Program-made: the position numbers and the translations under genes
Shown here: positions 24,130 through 38,290 of the stretch, piece by piece
How positions within the stretch are numbered: position 1 is the first letter of the stretch
Layout: each line of letters begins with the position of its first letter
DNA from: Archivesica marissinica
Lineage: Eukaryota > Mollusca > Bivalvia > Venerida > Vesicomyidae
Reading direction: 5' to 3'
Assembly: GCA_014843695.1 (NCBI GenBank)
Contig: CM026394.1
Coordinates: 39,292,368 to 39,356,367, forward strand
Length of the DNA: 64,000 bases
The notes under the pieces: model-generated
Seen by the model: only the letters and a program-made list of their open reading frames with translations
What the model was told of the DNA's origin: nothing
Database searches by the model: none

Positions 24130-24346
24130 GTCGTGATAGCATAGTGCTAGAGCGCGTTCGCTTCATGTGCGAAAGGCCCTATTTCGCGCCCATCTGGAAC
24201 CGTTACGAGTGTGTCATTAGGCAAGGCATTTAAATTCCATGTTGCCTCTTCTCTCTCCCTCGTGGCGATGGATTCCATCAGGAATGAGGTCTCGATAGTG
24301 ATTAATATAAGTTGTAGGAACTTGATTCGCAATCGAGCTCAAATTG
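24130..24346 (+). repeat. SINE family D, complete
   Basis: tRNA-like head (ATAGTGCTAGAGCGCGTTCG), core (GATTCCATCAGGAATGAGG) and tail (GATTAATATAAGTTGTAGG, GCAATCGAGCTC). Confidence 0.85.
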
Positions 24347-26221
24347 AATCCATCGCCATGTTGAACTGCTGTCAACGTGAAGGTTTTCGATCTCGAGCAG
24401 TCAGTGACGTTATATATGAATGTCTTTTATGACGTCATTTATTGTAGTCTTCGCACCAATTGGCGCTTAAGTGAATGATCGAATTATAGTTCACCCATGA
24501 ACATAAAAAGCTATTATTAAATATCACGAGTGGCTAGTGTTACTCGTGTACATGATGTTTTAAATGATCGTTCGGTGAAATATAATTCGGTAATTTACTG
24601 AAACCAAAAAAAATATCCTATTAAGAATGTGAATCATGCCATTATTAAGAACGCGAATCATGCCATTATAAAACAACTCTTTTTTGCGCCCGTAATAAAT
24701 TAACAATTACATATGTAAACATCTAATATCAATTGCAGTTATCTTACAATAATTTATAGTCACTGCATACTAATATAGTATATATAATTTATACAAATGC
24801 ATTAATTATTTTTATATAGAGAGAAGGAATTAGCTTTGAAAGTAAGATAGCAGGAGAAGAGATGAAAACTTCGGATCCAGAATACAAACATCTTTTCAAT
24901 ATCGGTTACTACTAATACGATTGCTGTTACATGCGTGTGATTTTACTTCTATCAGTCAAGGAGTATATAGCCCACCTATGTGTTTGCAACTCATTAATTG
25001 GTCGTCTTTAATAGCTTTGCTATATTTCATGATGTCACTAGTCAGTTCTAGTAGATATAGAATTGGTTTGGCTAATTTGCGTCATTTACAATTAAAATAA
25101 ATGACATTTTCAACATATTATATCTTGGTGTTCTGTGTAGAAGTAGTAACCAGACAATATAAAATCGTGGTCGAATAACAGAGGCAATACATATTAATTC
25201 ACACTCGAAATGATAACCCATCTATTTTGTATGTGATTGAACAGGAGTGGGCATGTTAGAACGGAAGATTCAAATATCAATTTGTTCCACTTTTTCTAGT
25301 TTATTTTTCATAAAGGCTATATGTTCTTCAATGTTTTTTCTTTCTTTTAAATATCTGATAATGTAATACAGTTTGGAACACATTTGTCTATTTACTTCAA
25401 TCAACATCTGTTGCGTGTTCTTTGATGAAATGTAAACACTGTAATTGCGAGAGAATATGTTGCATTCAACAATCAATCATCTCCGGATAGTTTTCTTCAG
25501 ATGACCTAATCTCAGTGTGTATATATATAAACTATAAATATCTTCGAGCATTTTCACTGACTCATTAAAATGAAGCATTTGTCTACTCAGATCGACGAAG
25601 ACAAATGTTTCTCAGTGGATCTTGAGACGCAGACGTGTTTGTCTGATAGTATTTACAGCAGTCCTATATCGTATGAAATAAAAGTTCTTTTGAACAATTC
25701 AAATTTTACGTATGGGTAACAATGCTGCTACACACTCTTACATTATACTTTGTGTAATTATGTTCAATTAGTAAACGAGTGTTTTTGTAGATAAAACAAA
25801 CTCATAACCGAAAGTAGGACTTTCCGACTCGATCGGTAACGCAGTTGTTTACAATCGGAACGCGTCGTCCGCACTTGTTTACATTTCGATGCATACCTCT
25901 GTTATCTAAGTCTTTTAGGGACATGTCTACATCCCCGCGAGGGGTTTGACATTAAGTGAAGATAAATAGTCTTTCAAAATATGTTGACATTCCAACCTGC
26001 TTTTCTACATGCGCTGTTGTTTCACGCACGCACGCTGTGTGTCGATAAACATATTTCGTTTGTTGATAAACAATTCGCGTAATCGACGGTGTATATTGGA
26101 TTCTTATCGTTTCTGGGCGACTATTTCGAGTTTTGTAAACACACATACATTAGTATTTATATTTTACAACAAACTTCCTTTATTACGATATAGTGCTGCT
26201 TTAGCACATATAGAGAGATAG
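24347..26221. other. no gene supported
   Basis: Long unique AT-rich stretch. Short ORFs (for example 25270-25476 minus) lack recognisable domains. ACGCACGCACGC and similar low-complexity sequence occurs near 26025. Confidence 0.35.
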
Positions 26222-26420
26222 ATTAAGGTAGCTGACTTGTATACCAGTGTAACATATCATCACTGATGGTCATGGGTTCGTGCCAAGCTCAGACCGTGTC
26301 TCTTTATATGAAAAGGTTGGCAGGTTAGTTAACCGCTGGACCCTGCCCAGGAAAGGTGTTGTTAAGTAAACTGCTCGTCCCTCAAATGGGCAACCGGTAG
26401 CGACATTAAATAAACTTAAA
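26222..26420 (+). repeat. SINE family B, subfamily 1 tail
   Basis: Head remnant (GTAGCTGACTTGTATACC), GGGTTCGTGCC, and a tail with CTCAAATGGGCAACCGGTAG and CGACATTAAATAAAC. A purine-rich run (GGGAGGGAGGGAAG) follows. Confidence 0.8.
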
Positions 26421-26955
26421 TTAAGAGAAATGGGGAGAGGGAGGGAGGGAAGAGAGGAGAGAGTAGCGTAAGATTGGGTTATGATGCACCATGTCATTTC
26501 TCCTGATCATTTATTGTCCTCAAGTTAAAATAATATAGTTAGTATAGTACACATTGCTTCGGTCATTTTGTTAACATCAATCTGGTTTATTGGAGAGGGC
26601 TCTAGCTAATGTTTGTAACATGTGTTGCCCTACTTCTAGATTTTTATTCTCAGTGTTAAAGTATAAGCAAAACATTGCAGCTGCATCATTGTTTTCATAT
26701 ATTTATCATGTTTGTAATTATTTGTAATAATTATTGTAAGGTATATAAATCAACCAATACAATATGATTTAACTAAACTAGAGTTAAGATCGCGTGACTG
26801 AAATACTGTTTAATTTGAGCACTATCCACGAAGCAGTTTTATGAATAAACATTGTAAAGTGAATTCGTAGACCGGCCACATATATGTATTAAACATATCT
26901 AAATTAAATGGAATATTATGTGAAGCATTGTACATCGAATAGCCGCTCAATAATG
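26421..26955. other. no gene seen
   Basis: Purine-rich run, then AT-rich unique DNA up to the 36-bp array. Confidence 0.35.
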
Positions 26956-29900
26956 TATACTAGAGGACATAGAAACACACACCTACATTATATACTAGAG
27001 GACATAGAAAACGCACACCTACATTATATACTAGAGGACATAGAAAACACACACCTACATTATATACTAGAGGACATAGAAAACACACACACACGTACAT
27101 TATATACTAGAGGACATAGAAAACACACACCTACATTATATACTAGAGGACATAGAAAATGCGCGCCTACATTATATACTAGAGGACATAGAAAACGCAC
27201 ACCTACATTATATACTAGAGGACATAGAAAACACACACCTACATTATATACTAGAGGACATAGAAAACGCACACCTACATTATATACTAGAGGACATAGA
27301 AAACACACGCCTACATTATATACTAGAGGACATGGAAAACACACACCTACATTATATACTAGAGGACATAGAAAAACACACACCTACATTATATACTAGA
27401 GGACATAGAAAACACACACACCTACATTATATACTAGAGGACATAGAAAACGCACACCTACATTATATACTAGAGGACATAGAAACACACACACCTACAT
27501 TATATACTAGAAGACATAGAAAACACGCACACCTACATTATATACTAGAGGACATAGAAAACGCACACCTACATTATATACTAGAGGACATAGAAAACGC
27601 ACACCTACATTATATACTAGAGGACATAGAAAACGCACACCTACATTATATACTAGAGGACATAGAAAACGCACACCTACATTATATACTAGAGGACATA
27701 GAAAACGCACACCTACATTATATACTAGAGGACATAGAAAACGCACACCTACATTATATACTAGAGGACATAGAAAACGCACACCTACATTATATACTAG
27801 AGGACATAGAAAAACGCACACCTACATTATATACTAGAGGACATAGAAAAATGCACACCTACAGTATATATTAGAGGACATAGAAAACGCACACCTATAT
27901 TATATACTAGAGGACATAGAAAATGCACACCTACATTATATACTAGAGGACATAGAAAAACGCACACCTACATTATATACTAGAGGACATAGAAAAACGC
28001 ACACCTACATTATATACTAGAGGACGTAGAAAAACGCACACCTACATTATATACTAGAGGACATAGAAAACGCACACCTACATTATATACTAGAGGACAT
28101 AGAAAACGCACACCTACATTATATACTAGAGGACATAGAAAACGCACACCTACATTATATACTAGAGGACATAGAAAACGCACACCTACATTATATACTA
28201 GAGGACATAGAAAACGCACACCTACATTATATACTAGAGGACATAGAAAACGCACACCTACATTATATACTAGAGGACATAGAAAACGCACACCTACATT
28301 ATATACTAGAGGACATAGAAAACGCACACCTACATTATATACTAGAGGACATAGAAAACGCACACCTACATTATATACTAGAGGACATAGAAAACGCACA
28401 CCTACATTATATACTAGAGGACATAGAAAACGCACACCTACATTATATACTAGAGGACATAGAAAACGCACACCTACATTATATACTAGAGGACATAGAA
28501 AACGCACACCTACATTATATACTAGAGGACATAGAAAACGCACACCTACATTATATACTAGAGGACATAGAAAACGCACACCTACATTATATACTAGAGG
28601 ACATAGAAAACGCACACCTACATTATATACTAGAGGACATAGAAAACACACACCTACATTATATACTAGAGGACATAGAAAACGCACACCTACATTATAT
28701 ACTAGAGGACATAGAAAACACACGCCTACATTATATACTAGAGGACATGGAAAACACACACCTACATTATATACTAGAGGACATAGAAAACACACACACA
28801 CCTACATTATATACTAGAGGACATAGAAAACACACACACCTACATTATATACTAGAGGACATAGAAAACACACACACGTACATTATATACTAGAGGACAT
28901 AGAACACACAAACACCTACATTATATACTAGAAGACATAGAAAACACGCACACGTACATTATATACTAGAGGACATAGAAAACGCACACCAACATTATAT
29001 ACTAGAGGACATAGAAAACGCTCATCTACATTATATACTAGAGGACATAAAAAACGCTCACCTACATTATATACTAGAAGACATAGAAAACACACGCCTA
29101 CATTATATACTGGAGGACATAGAAAACGCACACCTACATTATATACTAGAGGACATAGAAAACGCACACCTACATTATATACTAGAGGACATAGAAAACG
29201 CACACCTACAGTATATACTAGAGGACATAGAAAACGCACACCTACATTATATACTAGAGGACATAGAAAACACAAACACCTACATTATATACTAGAGGAC
29301 ATAGAAAACGCACACCTACATTATATACTAGAGGACATAGAAAACACACACCTACATTATATACTAGAGGACATAGAAAACACACACCTACATTATATAC
29401 TAGAGGACATAGAAAACGCACACCTACATTATATACTAGAGGACATAGAAAACGCACACCTACATTATATACTAGAGGACATAGAAAACGCACACCTACA
29501 TTATATACTAGAGGACATAGAAAACGCACACCTACATTATATACTAGAGGACATAGAAAACACACACCTACATTATATACTAGATGACATAGAAAACGCA
29601 CACCTACATTATATACTAGAGGACATAGAAAACGCACACCTACATTATATACTAGAGGACATAGAAAACGCACACCTACATTATATACTAGAGGACATAG
29701 AAAACGCACACCTACATTATATACTAGAGGACATAGAAAACGCACACCTACATTATATACTAGAGGACATAGAAAACGCACACCTACATTATATACTAGA
29801 GGACATAGAAAACGCACACCTACATTATATACTAGAGGACATAGAAAACGCACACCTACATTATATACTAGAGGACATAGAAAACGCACACCTACATTAT

Positions 29901-30708
29901 ATACTAGAGGACATAGAAAACGCACACCTACATTATATACTAGAGGACATAGAAAACGCACACCTACATTATATACTAGAGGACATAGAAAACGCACACC
30001 TACATTATATACTAGAGGACATAGAAAACGCACACCTACATTATATACTAGAGGACATAGAAAACGCACACCTACATTATATACTAGAGGACATAGAAAA
30101 CGCACACCTACATTATATACTAGAGGACATAGAAAACGCACACCTACATTATATACTAGAGGACATAGAAAACGCACACCTACATTATATACTAGAGGAC
30201 ATAGAAAACGCACACCTACATTATATACTAGAGGACATAGAAAACGCACACCTACATTATATACTAGAGGACATAGAAAACGCACACCTACATTATATAC
30301 TAGAGGACATAGAAAACGCACACCTACATTATATACTAGAGGACATAGAAAACGCACACCTACATTATATACTAGAGGACATAGAAAACGCACACCTACA
30401 TTATATACTAGAGGACATAGAAAAGCACACCTACATTATATACTAGAGGACATAGAAAACGCACACCTACATTATATACTAGAGGACATAGAAAACGCAC
30501 ACCTACATTATATACTAGAGGACATAGAAAACGCACACCTACATTATATACTAGAGGACATAGAAAACGCACACCTACATTATATACTAGAGGACATAGA
30601 AAACGCACACCTACATTATATACTAGAGGACATAGAAAACGCACACCTACATTATATACTAGAGGACATAGAAAACGCACACCTACATTATATACTAGAG
30701 GACATCAC
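26956..30708. repeat. 36-bp satellite array, about 3.75 kb
   Basis: Unit composed of CTAGAGGACATAGAAAA, CGCACACCTACATTATATA and so on, about 104 copies. The left third is heterogeneous (ACACAC expansions, 34-40 bp units); the right two thirds are almost perfectly homogeneous. The unit equals the terminal repeat of MITE '36'. The period of 12 codons produces long phantom ORFs on both strands. Confidence 0.97.
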
Positions 30709-31374
30709 AGCTTAGATAAAAAAGGCGACATGGGTATATAAGCTGAATCATGATCATCACTATCAACAGACGGATCTGTAGTCCAGTTGTAACACGCTGG
30801 ACTGGTAATCCAGGGATCGCAGGTTCGACCCTCCCCGTCTGACCTAATCAAATTAACAGTCTTTCAAATGGGACTTTAAACCGAGGTCTCGTGTCGGTGC
30901 TGTACGGTGCACGTAAAAGAACCAGAGGAGACTCTGGAATGGGTCTCTGTCAGTATCATTGCACTGTCCTCGACAAATCTAAAATGACTAATCTCTTCAG
31001 GAGGCGTCGCTCATTTGTGCAACCGGTAGCGACGATAAATATACGTAAAAACACACACACAGTATCAATATTGCGAATCATCAACTACTATTTGTGGAGG
31101 AATACCTCGGATGCCCCTTCGAGGAGTATTTCAGGCGCAGACGGCGCCCTGGAAGAACCCCCGACCTTCTACAATGTACAACTGTTCAGTTATGGTAAGC
31201 GGTGTACATTAAACTCTCGCCGCGAGTGTACACATGAAAGTGTGCATACAGTGAGAGTCGTTGCTCCAACGTGTTATGAAATGTAGTGAGAAACATCAGT
31301 GAGTTACTGCCCCTGAATACTCCATAAAAGTAGATATATGATACAGTAGAGAGATGATACTATTATTATAATAA
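30709..31374 (+). repeat. left arm of inverted duplication: SINE family A and GC-richer block
   Basis: Holds a family A SINE with complete tRNA-like head (30764-31055; anticodon-arm sequence CTGGACTGGTAATCCAG, B box GGTTCGACCC) and a GC-richer segment (about 31090-31290). All of it is repeated, inverted and almost identical, at 49156-49830. The ORF at 30891-31286 crosses SINE and flank and is not supported as a gene. Confidence 0.85.
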
Positions 31375-31537
31375 GTGTTTCCTCGTTTTATCGTGTGTTT
31401 CCTCATTTTATCGTGTGTATCCTCGTGTTATCGTGTGTTTCCTCGTTTTATCGTGTGTATCCGCGTTTTATCGTGTGTTTCCCTCGTGTTATCGTGTGTA
31501 TCCTCGTTTTATCGTGTGTTTCCCTCGTGTTATCGTG
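31375..31537. repeat. start of 20-bp satellite, truncated by gap
   Basis: Units of GTGTTTCCTCGTTTTATCGT, the reverse complement of the array at 47503-49155. Confidence 0.9.
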
Positions 31538-32537
31538 NNNNNNNNNNNNNNNNNNNNNNNNNNNNNNNNNNNNNNNNNNNNNNNNNNNNNNNNNNNNNNN
31601 NNNNNNNNNNNNNNNNNNNNNNNNNNNNNNNNNNNNNNNNNNNNNNNNNNNNNNNNNNNNNNNNNNNNNNNNNNNNNNNNNNNNNNNNNNNNNNNNNNNN
31701 NNNNNNNNNNNNNNNNNNNNNNNNNNNNNNNNNNNNNNNNNNNNNNNNNNNNNNNNNNNNNNNNNNNNNNNNNNNNNNNNNNNNNNNNNNNNNNNNNNNN
31801 NNNNNNNNNNNNNNNNNNNNNNNNNNNNNNNNNNNNNNNNNNNNNNNNNNNNNNNNNNNNNNNNNNNNNNNNNNNNNNNNNNNNNNNNNNNNNNNNNNNN
31901 NNNNNNNNNNNNNNNNNNNNNNNNNNNNNNNNNNNNNNNNNNNNNNNNNNNNNNNNNNNNNNNNNNNNNNNNNNNNNNNNNNNNNNNNNNNNNNNNNNNN
32001 NNNNNNNNNNNNNNNNNNNNNNNNNNNNNNNNNNNNNNNNNNNNNNNNNNNNNNNNNNNNNNNNNNNNNNNNNNNNNNNNNNNNNNNNNNNNNNNNNNNN
32101 NNNNNNNNNNNNNNNNNNNNNNNNNNNNNNNNNNNNNNNNNNNNNNNNNNNNNNNNNNNNNNNNNNNNNNNNNNNNNNNNNNNNNNNNNNNNNNNNNNNN
32201 NNNNNNNNNNNNNNNNNNNNNNNNNNNNNNNNNNNNNNNNNNNNNNNNNNNNNNNNNNNNNNNNNNNNNNNNNNNNNNNNNNNNNNNNNNNNNNNNNNNN
32301 NNNNNNNNNNNNNNNNNNNNNNNNNNNNNNNNNNNNNNNNNNNNNNNNNNNNNNNNNNNNNNNNNNNNNNNNNNNNNNNNNNNNNNNNNNNNNNNNNNNN
32401 NNNNNNNNNNNNNNNNNNNNNNNNNNNNNNNNNNNNNNNNNNNNNNNNNNNNNNNNNNNNNNNNNNNNNNNNNNNNNNNNNNNNNNNNNNNNNNNNNNNN
32501 NNNNNNNNNNNNNNNNNNNNNNNNNNNNNNNNNNNNN
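31538..32537. other. assembly gap (1000 N)
   Basis: Exactly 1000 N, the usual placeholder for a gap of unknown size. ORFs spanning it are meaningless. Confidence 0.99.
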
Positions 32538-34435
32538 TACATCATACATTACATCATACATTACACCATACATTACATCATACATCATACATCAACAACA
32601 TCATACATTACATCATACAAACAATCATACATACACACCTACATCATACATTACACCATACATTACATCATACATTACATCATACATCATACATTACATC
32701 ATACATTACACCATACATTACATCATACATTACATCACCTACATCATACATTACATCATACATTACATCATACATTACATCATACATTACATCAACATAC
32801 ATCATACATTACATCATACATTACATCATACATTACATCATACATTACATCATACACATCATACCATACACCATACATTACATCATACATTACATCATAC
32901 ATTACACATACATACATCATACATTACATCATACATTACATCATACATTACATCATACATTACATCATACATTACATCATACATTACATCATACATCATA
33001 CATTACATCATACATTACATCATACATTACATCATACATTACATCATACATTACATCATACATTACATCATACATTACATCATACATTACATCATACATT
33101 ACATCATACATTACATCATACATTACATCATACATCATATATTACATCATACATTACATCATACATTACATCATGCCTTACATCATACATTACATCATAC
33201 ATTACATCATACATCATACATTGCATCATACATTACATCATGCCTTACATCATACATTGCATCATACATTACATCATACATTACATCATACATTACATCA
33301 TACATTACATCATACATTGCATCATACATTACATCATACATTACATCATACATTACATCATACATTACATCATACATTACATCATACATTACATCATACA
33401 TTACATCATACATTACATCATACATTACATCATCCTTACATCATACATTACATTACATCATACATTACATCATACATTCATCATCCTTACATCATACATT
33501 GCATCATACATTACATCATACATTACATCATACATTACACCATACGTTACATCATACATTACATCATACATTGCATCATACATTGCACCATACATTGCAT
33601 CATACATTACATCATACATTGCATCATACATTACATCATACATTACATTACATCATACATTACATCATACATTACATTACATCATACATTGCATCATACA
33701 TTCATCATGCATTCATCATACATTACATCATACATTCATCATACATTACATCATACATTACACTCATACATTGCATCATACATTACATCATACATTACAT
33801 CATACATTGCATCATACATTACATCATACATTACATTACATCATACATTACATCATACATTACATCATCATACATTGCATCATGCATTACATCATACATT
33901 ACATCATACATTGCATCATACATTACATCATACATTACATTACATCATACATTGCATCATACATTACATCATACATTACATCATACATTGCATCATACAT
34001 TACATCATACATCATACATACACCAAACACAACACAACAACACAACAACACAACACAACAACACAACAACACAACAACCACATCACATACATCATACATC
34101 ATATACATCATACATTACACATACATTCACATACATTACATCATACATCATACATTACATCATACATCAATGACATCATACATCATACATTACATCATAC
34201 ATTACATCAACATTACATCATACATTACACATACATTACATCATACATACATTACATCATACATTACATCATACATACATACATACATTACATCATACAT
34301 TACATCATACATTACATCATACATTACATCATACATTACATCATACATTACATCATACATTACACCATACATTACATCATACATTCCATCATACATTACA
34401 TCATACATCATACATTACTTCACACATTGCACCAC
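32538..34435. repeat. 12-bp satellite array
   Basis: Unit ACATCATACATT in about 1.9 kb, interrupted near 34020-34085 by an (ACAACAC)n tract. It abuts the gap, so its true length is unknown. All six-frame ORFs here are artefacts. Confidence 0.95.
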
Positions 34436-35051
34436 GCAGAACATAATTCGGCGAGTGTTCATGTCGTTTCGCATTAGTGGGAATATAATGAAACCGAAAG
34501 TAGGAGTGTTTCAATTCATTAATGTTTCAATGCAACAATTGAGATACACTCATTTGGATTCATTTTGATATGATCGGCATATGGAAATATAGAGCACATA
34601 TAACACATTCAAATTGTCTTATGATATTCTGTAGCTGAAATGCATTGGAATTCACTTGTGGACAACATATGAAGACTATTCTTACCCCACAGTTTGCCGG
34701 AAAATAGATGCGACACTGAATGTAATACAATTTAATAGACACATTTAAGAAGTACTATATGTTGAGATCTTCATGCATTACTCTGTACAACACACGCCAT
34801 ACTATAGGCATGCTTTTAGAAAAAAATACAGGACATTTTGTTTAGAATGTATCACTGTGTTTGTTAACCTTGATCCGACAGCTTTGACAGCGATGCGTGT
34901 GATTTATGTCTATAATTATTGCAAAACTTCAAACCGCATGTTGTTCCCTCAATTTAGATTGTAAATGATTACATTGACATTTTTTTGGCCTCCTACAAAC
35001 ATATTTTGTTGACAGAATCCGAGAAGCAAAAACATATATAACTCCCACATT
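34436..35051. other. no gene seen
   Basis: AT-rich unique DNA. Confidence 0.35.
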
Positions 35052-35266
35052 GTGAGTTTTGCGTTTATTTATCGTCGCTACCGGTTGGTTGTCCATATGA
35101 GCGACGATTCCTGAAGAGACATTATAGATTGTTGGCGGATAGTGCATGATTTCCGGAATGCGCTACGTCGACATATACGTATGTCCTCGTGTTTCCTCCC
35201 CGTACTGAATGTGTGTGTTTTACGTTTATTTATCGTCGCTATTGGTTGCCCATATGAGCGACGCCA
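35052..35266 (-). repeat. two SINE family A 3' fragments
   Basis: Minus-strand tails at about 35052-35150 and 35209-35266 (TCGTCGCTACCGGTTGG and TCGTCGCTATTGGTTGCCC), separated by about 60 bp of unique DNA. Confidence 0.75.
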
Positions 35267-35431
35267 TATGTTATGGCTTATTTCATAATAAATAATAAAA
35301 TATATTCGACTATATTACATATACAACGTATAATCTGGTAATAATGTTCTGTCGCCGGTCCCTCGTCTTGTCCGGACAACACCATCTAACGAGTGCCTAT
35401 GGATCTCGAGCGGGTTGGTTTAATGATTTTG

Positions 35432-35872
35432 TTATTTAAGTTTATTTAACGTCGCCTCCGGCTGCCCATTTGAGCGTCAGACAGTTTACCTAACAACACC
35501 AACAGCAGGATCCAGCGGTTGACCTAACGAACACCCACATCAGGCTCCAGAGGTTAACCTAACACCCACAGCAGGCTCCAGCGGTTAACCTAACACCAAC
35601 AGCAGGCTCCAGCGGTTGACCTAACGAACACCAACAGCAGGCTCCAGCGGTTAACCTAACACCCACAGCAGGCTCCAGCGGTTAACCTAACACCCACAGC
35701 AGGCTCAAGCGGTTAACAAGTACTTGGTACACCAACCTCAGTAATAAACTGCCAACATTTTAATATAAATGAGACACGGCCTGAGCTGGCCCGAACCAGT
35801 GACCATCAGTAATGATAGGTTACAGTGGTATACACGTCCGCGACAGTAACCACTCGACCACGAAGGGTTTAC
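35432..35872 (-). repeat. SINE family B with internal tandem expansion
   Basis: Minus-strand copy from the tail (TTTAACGTCGCCTCCGGCTG) to the head (GGTATACACGTCCGCGAC). Within the body a unit of about 31-40 bp (CAGGCTCCAGCGGTTAACC with TAACACCCACAG) is repeated about six times at 35500-35715, whereas normal copies have it once. Confidence 0.85.
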
Positions 35873-36139
35873 AGACTCTACTAATTAATTTATATATTCA
35901 CTACTGGCTATGTACTTCAACTTATTACTGCCGAAAATCAGCCACGATTATGATTGGCAGAAGCAGTCTAGAACAATGAGTTAATTAATATAAAATGCTA
36001 TGTGCAAGTAACAATAACAAAGATTAACGCTAACACATGCTAACGAATATAGATGCCTGTTGGTACAGCGTTTCTCCTGTACTGACTATATACAGGTTGG
36101 TGCTTGTAGCCTAATCTATGGCCGGGCTGTGCATGCAAA

Positions 36140-36306
36140 TCGTGTCGGTGCTTTACACCGTGCACGTAAAAGAACCAGATGAGACCCTTGAATGGGTCTC
36201 TCTCTGTATCATTGCACTATCCTCCAACAATATAAAATGACTAATCTGTTCAGGAGGCGTCGCTCATATGGGCAACCAGTAGCGACGATAAATAAACGTA
36301 AAACAC
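36140..36306 (+). repeat. SINE family A, 3' part
   Basis: CGTGTCGGTGCTTTACACCG through GCAACCAGTAGCGACGATAA. No tRNA head. Confidence 0.85.
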
Positions 36307-36412
36307 AACATTACGATAAATTATACCTAAATATGGAACGCCAGAACGGACATAATATAACGGGGTAAATAGAATAAAACTGATATTTTCCCTATGATAA
36401 TGTATACTTTGA

Positions 36413-38290
36413 GCCGACAGTGTACACTACGAGCTGACAGTGTACACTACGAGCTGACAGTGTACACTACACTACGAGCTGACAAGTATACACTACACTA
36501 CGAGCTGACAGTGTACACTACACTACGAGCTGACAGTGTACACTACACTACGAGCTGACAAGTATACACTACACTACGAGCTGACAGTGTACACTACGAG
36601 CGGACAGTGTACACTACGAGGTAACAAGTGTACACTACGAGGTAACAAGTGTACACTACGAGCTGACAGTGTACACTACGAGGTAACAAGTGTACACTAC
36701 GAGGTAACTAGTGTACACTACGAGGTAACATGTGTACACTACGAGGTAACAAGTGTACACTACGAGGTAACAAGTGTACACTACCGTCACTACGAGGTAA
36801 CAATTGTACACTACGAGCTGACAGTGCACACTACGAGCTGACAGTGCACACTACGAGCTGACAGTGCACACTACGAGCTGACAGTGTACACTATGAGGTA
36901 ACAAGTGTACACTACGAGGTAACAAGTGTACACTACGAGGTAACAAGTGTACACTACGAGGTAACAAGTGTACACAACGAGGTAAGTACACTACGAGCGA
37001 CACACACACACACACACACACAACACAAAACAACACACACACACACAACACTACGAGCTGACAGTGTACACTACGAGTTGATAGTGTACACTACGAGCTG
37101 ACAGTGCACACTACGAGCTGACAGTGTACACTACGAGTTGACAGTGTACACTACGAGGTAACAAGTGTACACTACGAGGTAACAAGTGTACACTACGAGC
37201 TGACAGTGTACACTAGGAGGTAACAAGTGTACACTACGAGGTAACAAGTGTACACTACGAGGTAAAAAGTGTACACTACGAGCTGACACGTACATTACGA
37301 GTTGACAGTGTACACTACGAGGTAACAAGTGTACACTACGAGATAACAAGTGTACACTACGAGCTGACGGTGTACACTACGAGGTAACAAGTGTACACTA
37401 CGAGGTAACAAGTGTACACTACGAGGTAACAAGTGTACACTACCGTCACTACGAGGTAACAAGTGTACACTACGAGGTAAAAAGTGTACACTACGAGGTA
37501 ACAAGTGTACACTACGAGCTGACAGTGTACACTACGAGGTAACAAGTGTACACTACGAGGTAACAGTGTACACTACGAGGTAACAAGTGTACACTACGAG
37601 GTAACAAGTGTACACTATGAGGTAACAAGTGTACACTACGAGGTAACAAGTGTACACTACGAGGTAACAAGTGTACACTACCGTCACTATGAGGTAACAA
37701 ATGTACACTACGAGCTGACAGTGTACACTACGAGCTGTCAGTGCACACTACGAGCTGACAGTGTACACTACGAGCTGACAGTGCACACTACGAGTTGATA
37801 GTGTATACTGTCAGCTCGTAGTATACACTACGAGCTGACAGTGTACACTACGAGCTGACAGTGCACACTACGAGCTGACAGTGCACACTACGAGCTGACA
37901 GTGCACACTACGAGCTGACAGTGCACCCTACGAGCTGACAGTGCACACTACGAGCTGACAGTGCACACTACGAGCTGACAGTGCACACTACGAGCTGACA
38001 GTGCACACTACGAGCTGACAGAGCACTCTACGAGCTGACAGTTCACACTACGAGCTGACAGTGCACACTACGAGCTGACAGTGCACACTACGAGCTGACA
38101 GTGCACACTACGAGCTGATAGTGTAAACTACGAGCTGATAGTGTACACTACGAGCTGATAGTGTACACTACGAGCTGACAGTGTACACTACGAGCTGATA
38201 ATGTACACTACGAGCTGATAATGTACACTACGAGCTGATAATGTACAATATGAGCTGATAATGTACACTATGAGCTGATATGTACACAGG
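36413..38290. repeat. 20/21-bp satellite with two alternating unit types
   Basis: About 90 units of TACACTACGAGCTGACAGTG (20 bp) and TACACTACGAGGTAACAAGTG (21 bp; first 20 are TACACTACGAGGTAACAAGT). The two types occur in blocks: GCTGACAG units dominate both ends, GGTAACAAG units the middle. A (CA)n tract interrupts at about 37000-37048. Units joined as AAGTGTACACT contain the palindrome AGTGTACACT. Confidence 0.95.

Noticed and set aside
26908..30680. Long ORFs repeating a VGVRFLCPLVYN-type 12-mer or its opposite-strand form
   Set aside because: The 36-bp satellite period is a multiple of three, so ORFs persist in several frames on both strands. No start context or domain.
16827..30708. CRISPR-like arrays
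   Set aside because: Repeats are contiguous with no unique spacers, units vary as in minisatellites, and the genome is eukaryotic.
30891..31286. 131-codon ORF in the unique block (and its inverted twin at 49241-49636)
   Set aside because: Its first half is SINE family A. The second half has no recognisable domain, and both copies lack exon signals I trust.
31375..34568. ORFs of about 1000 codons across gap 1
   Set aside because: They consist of N-derived X residues plus the 12-bp satellite.
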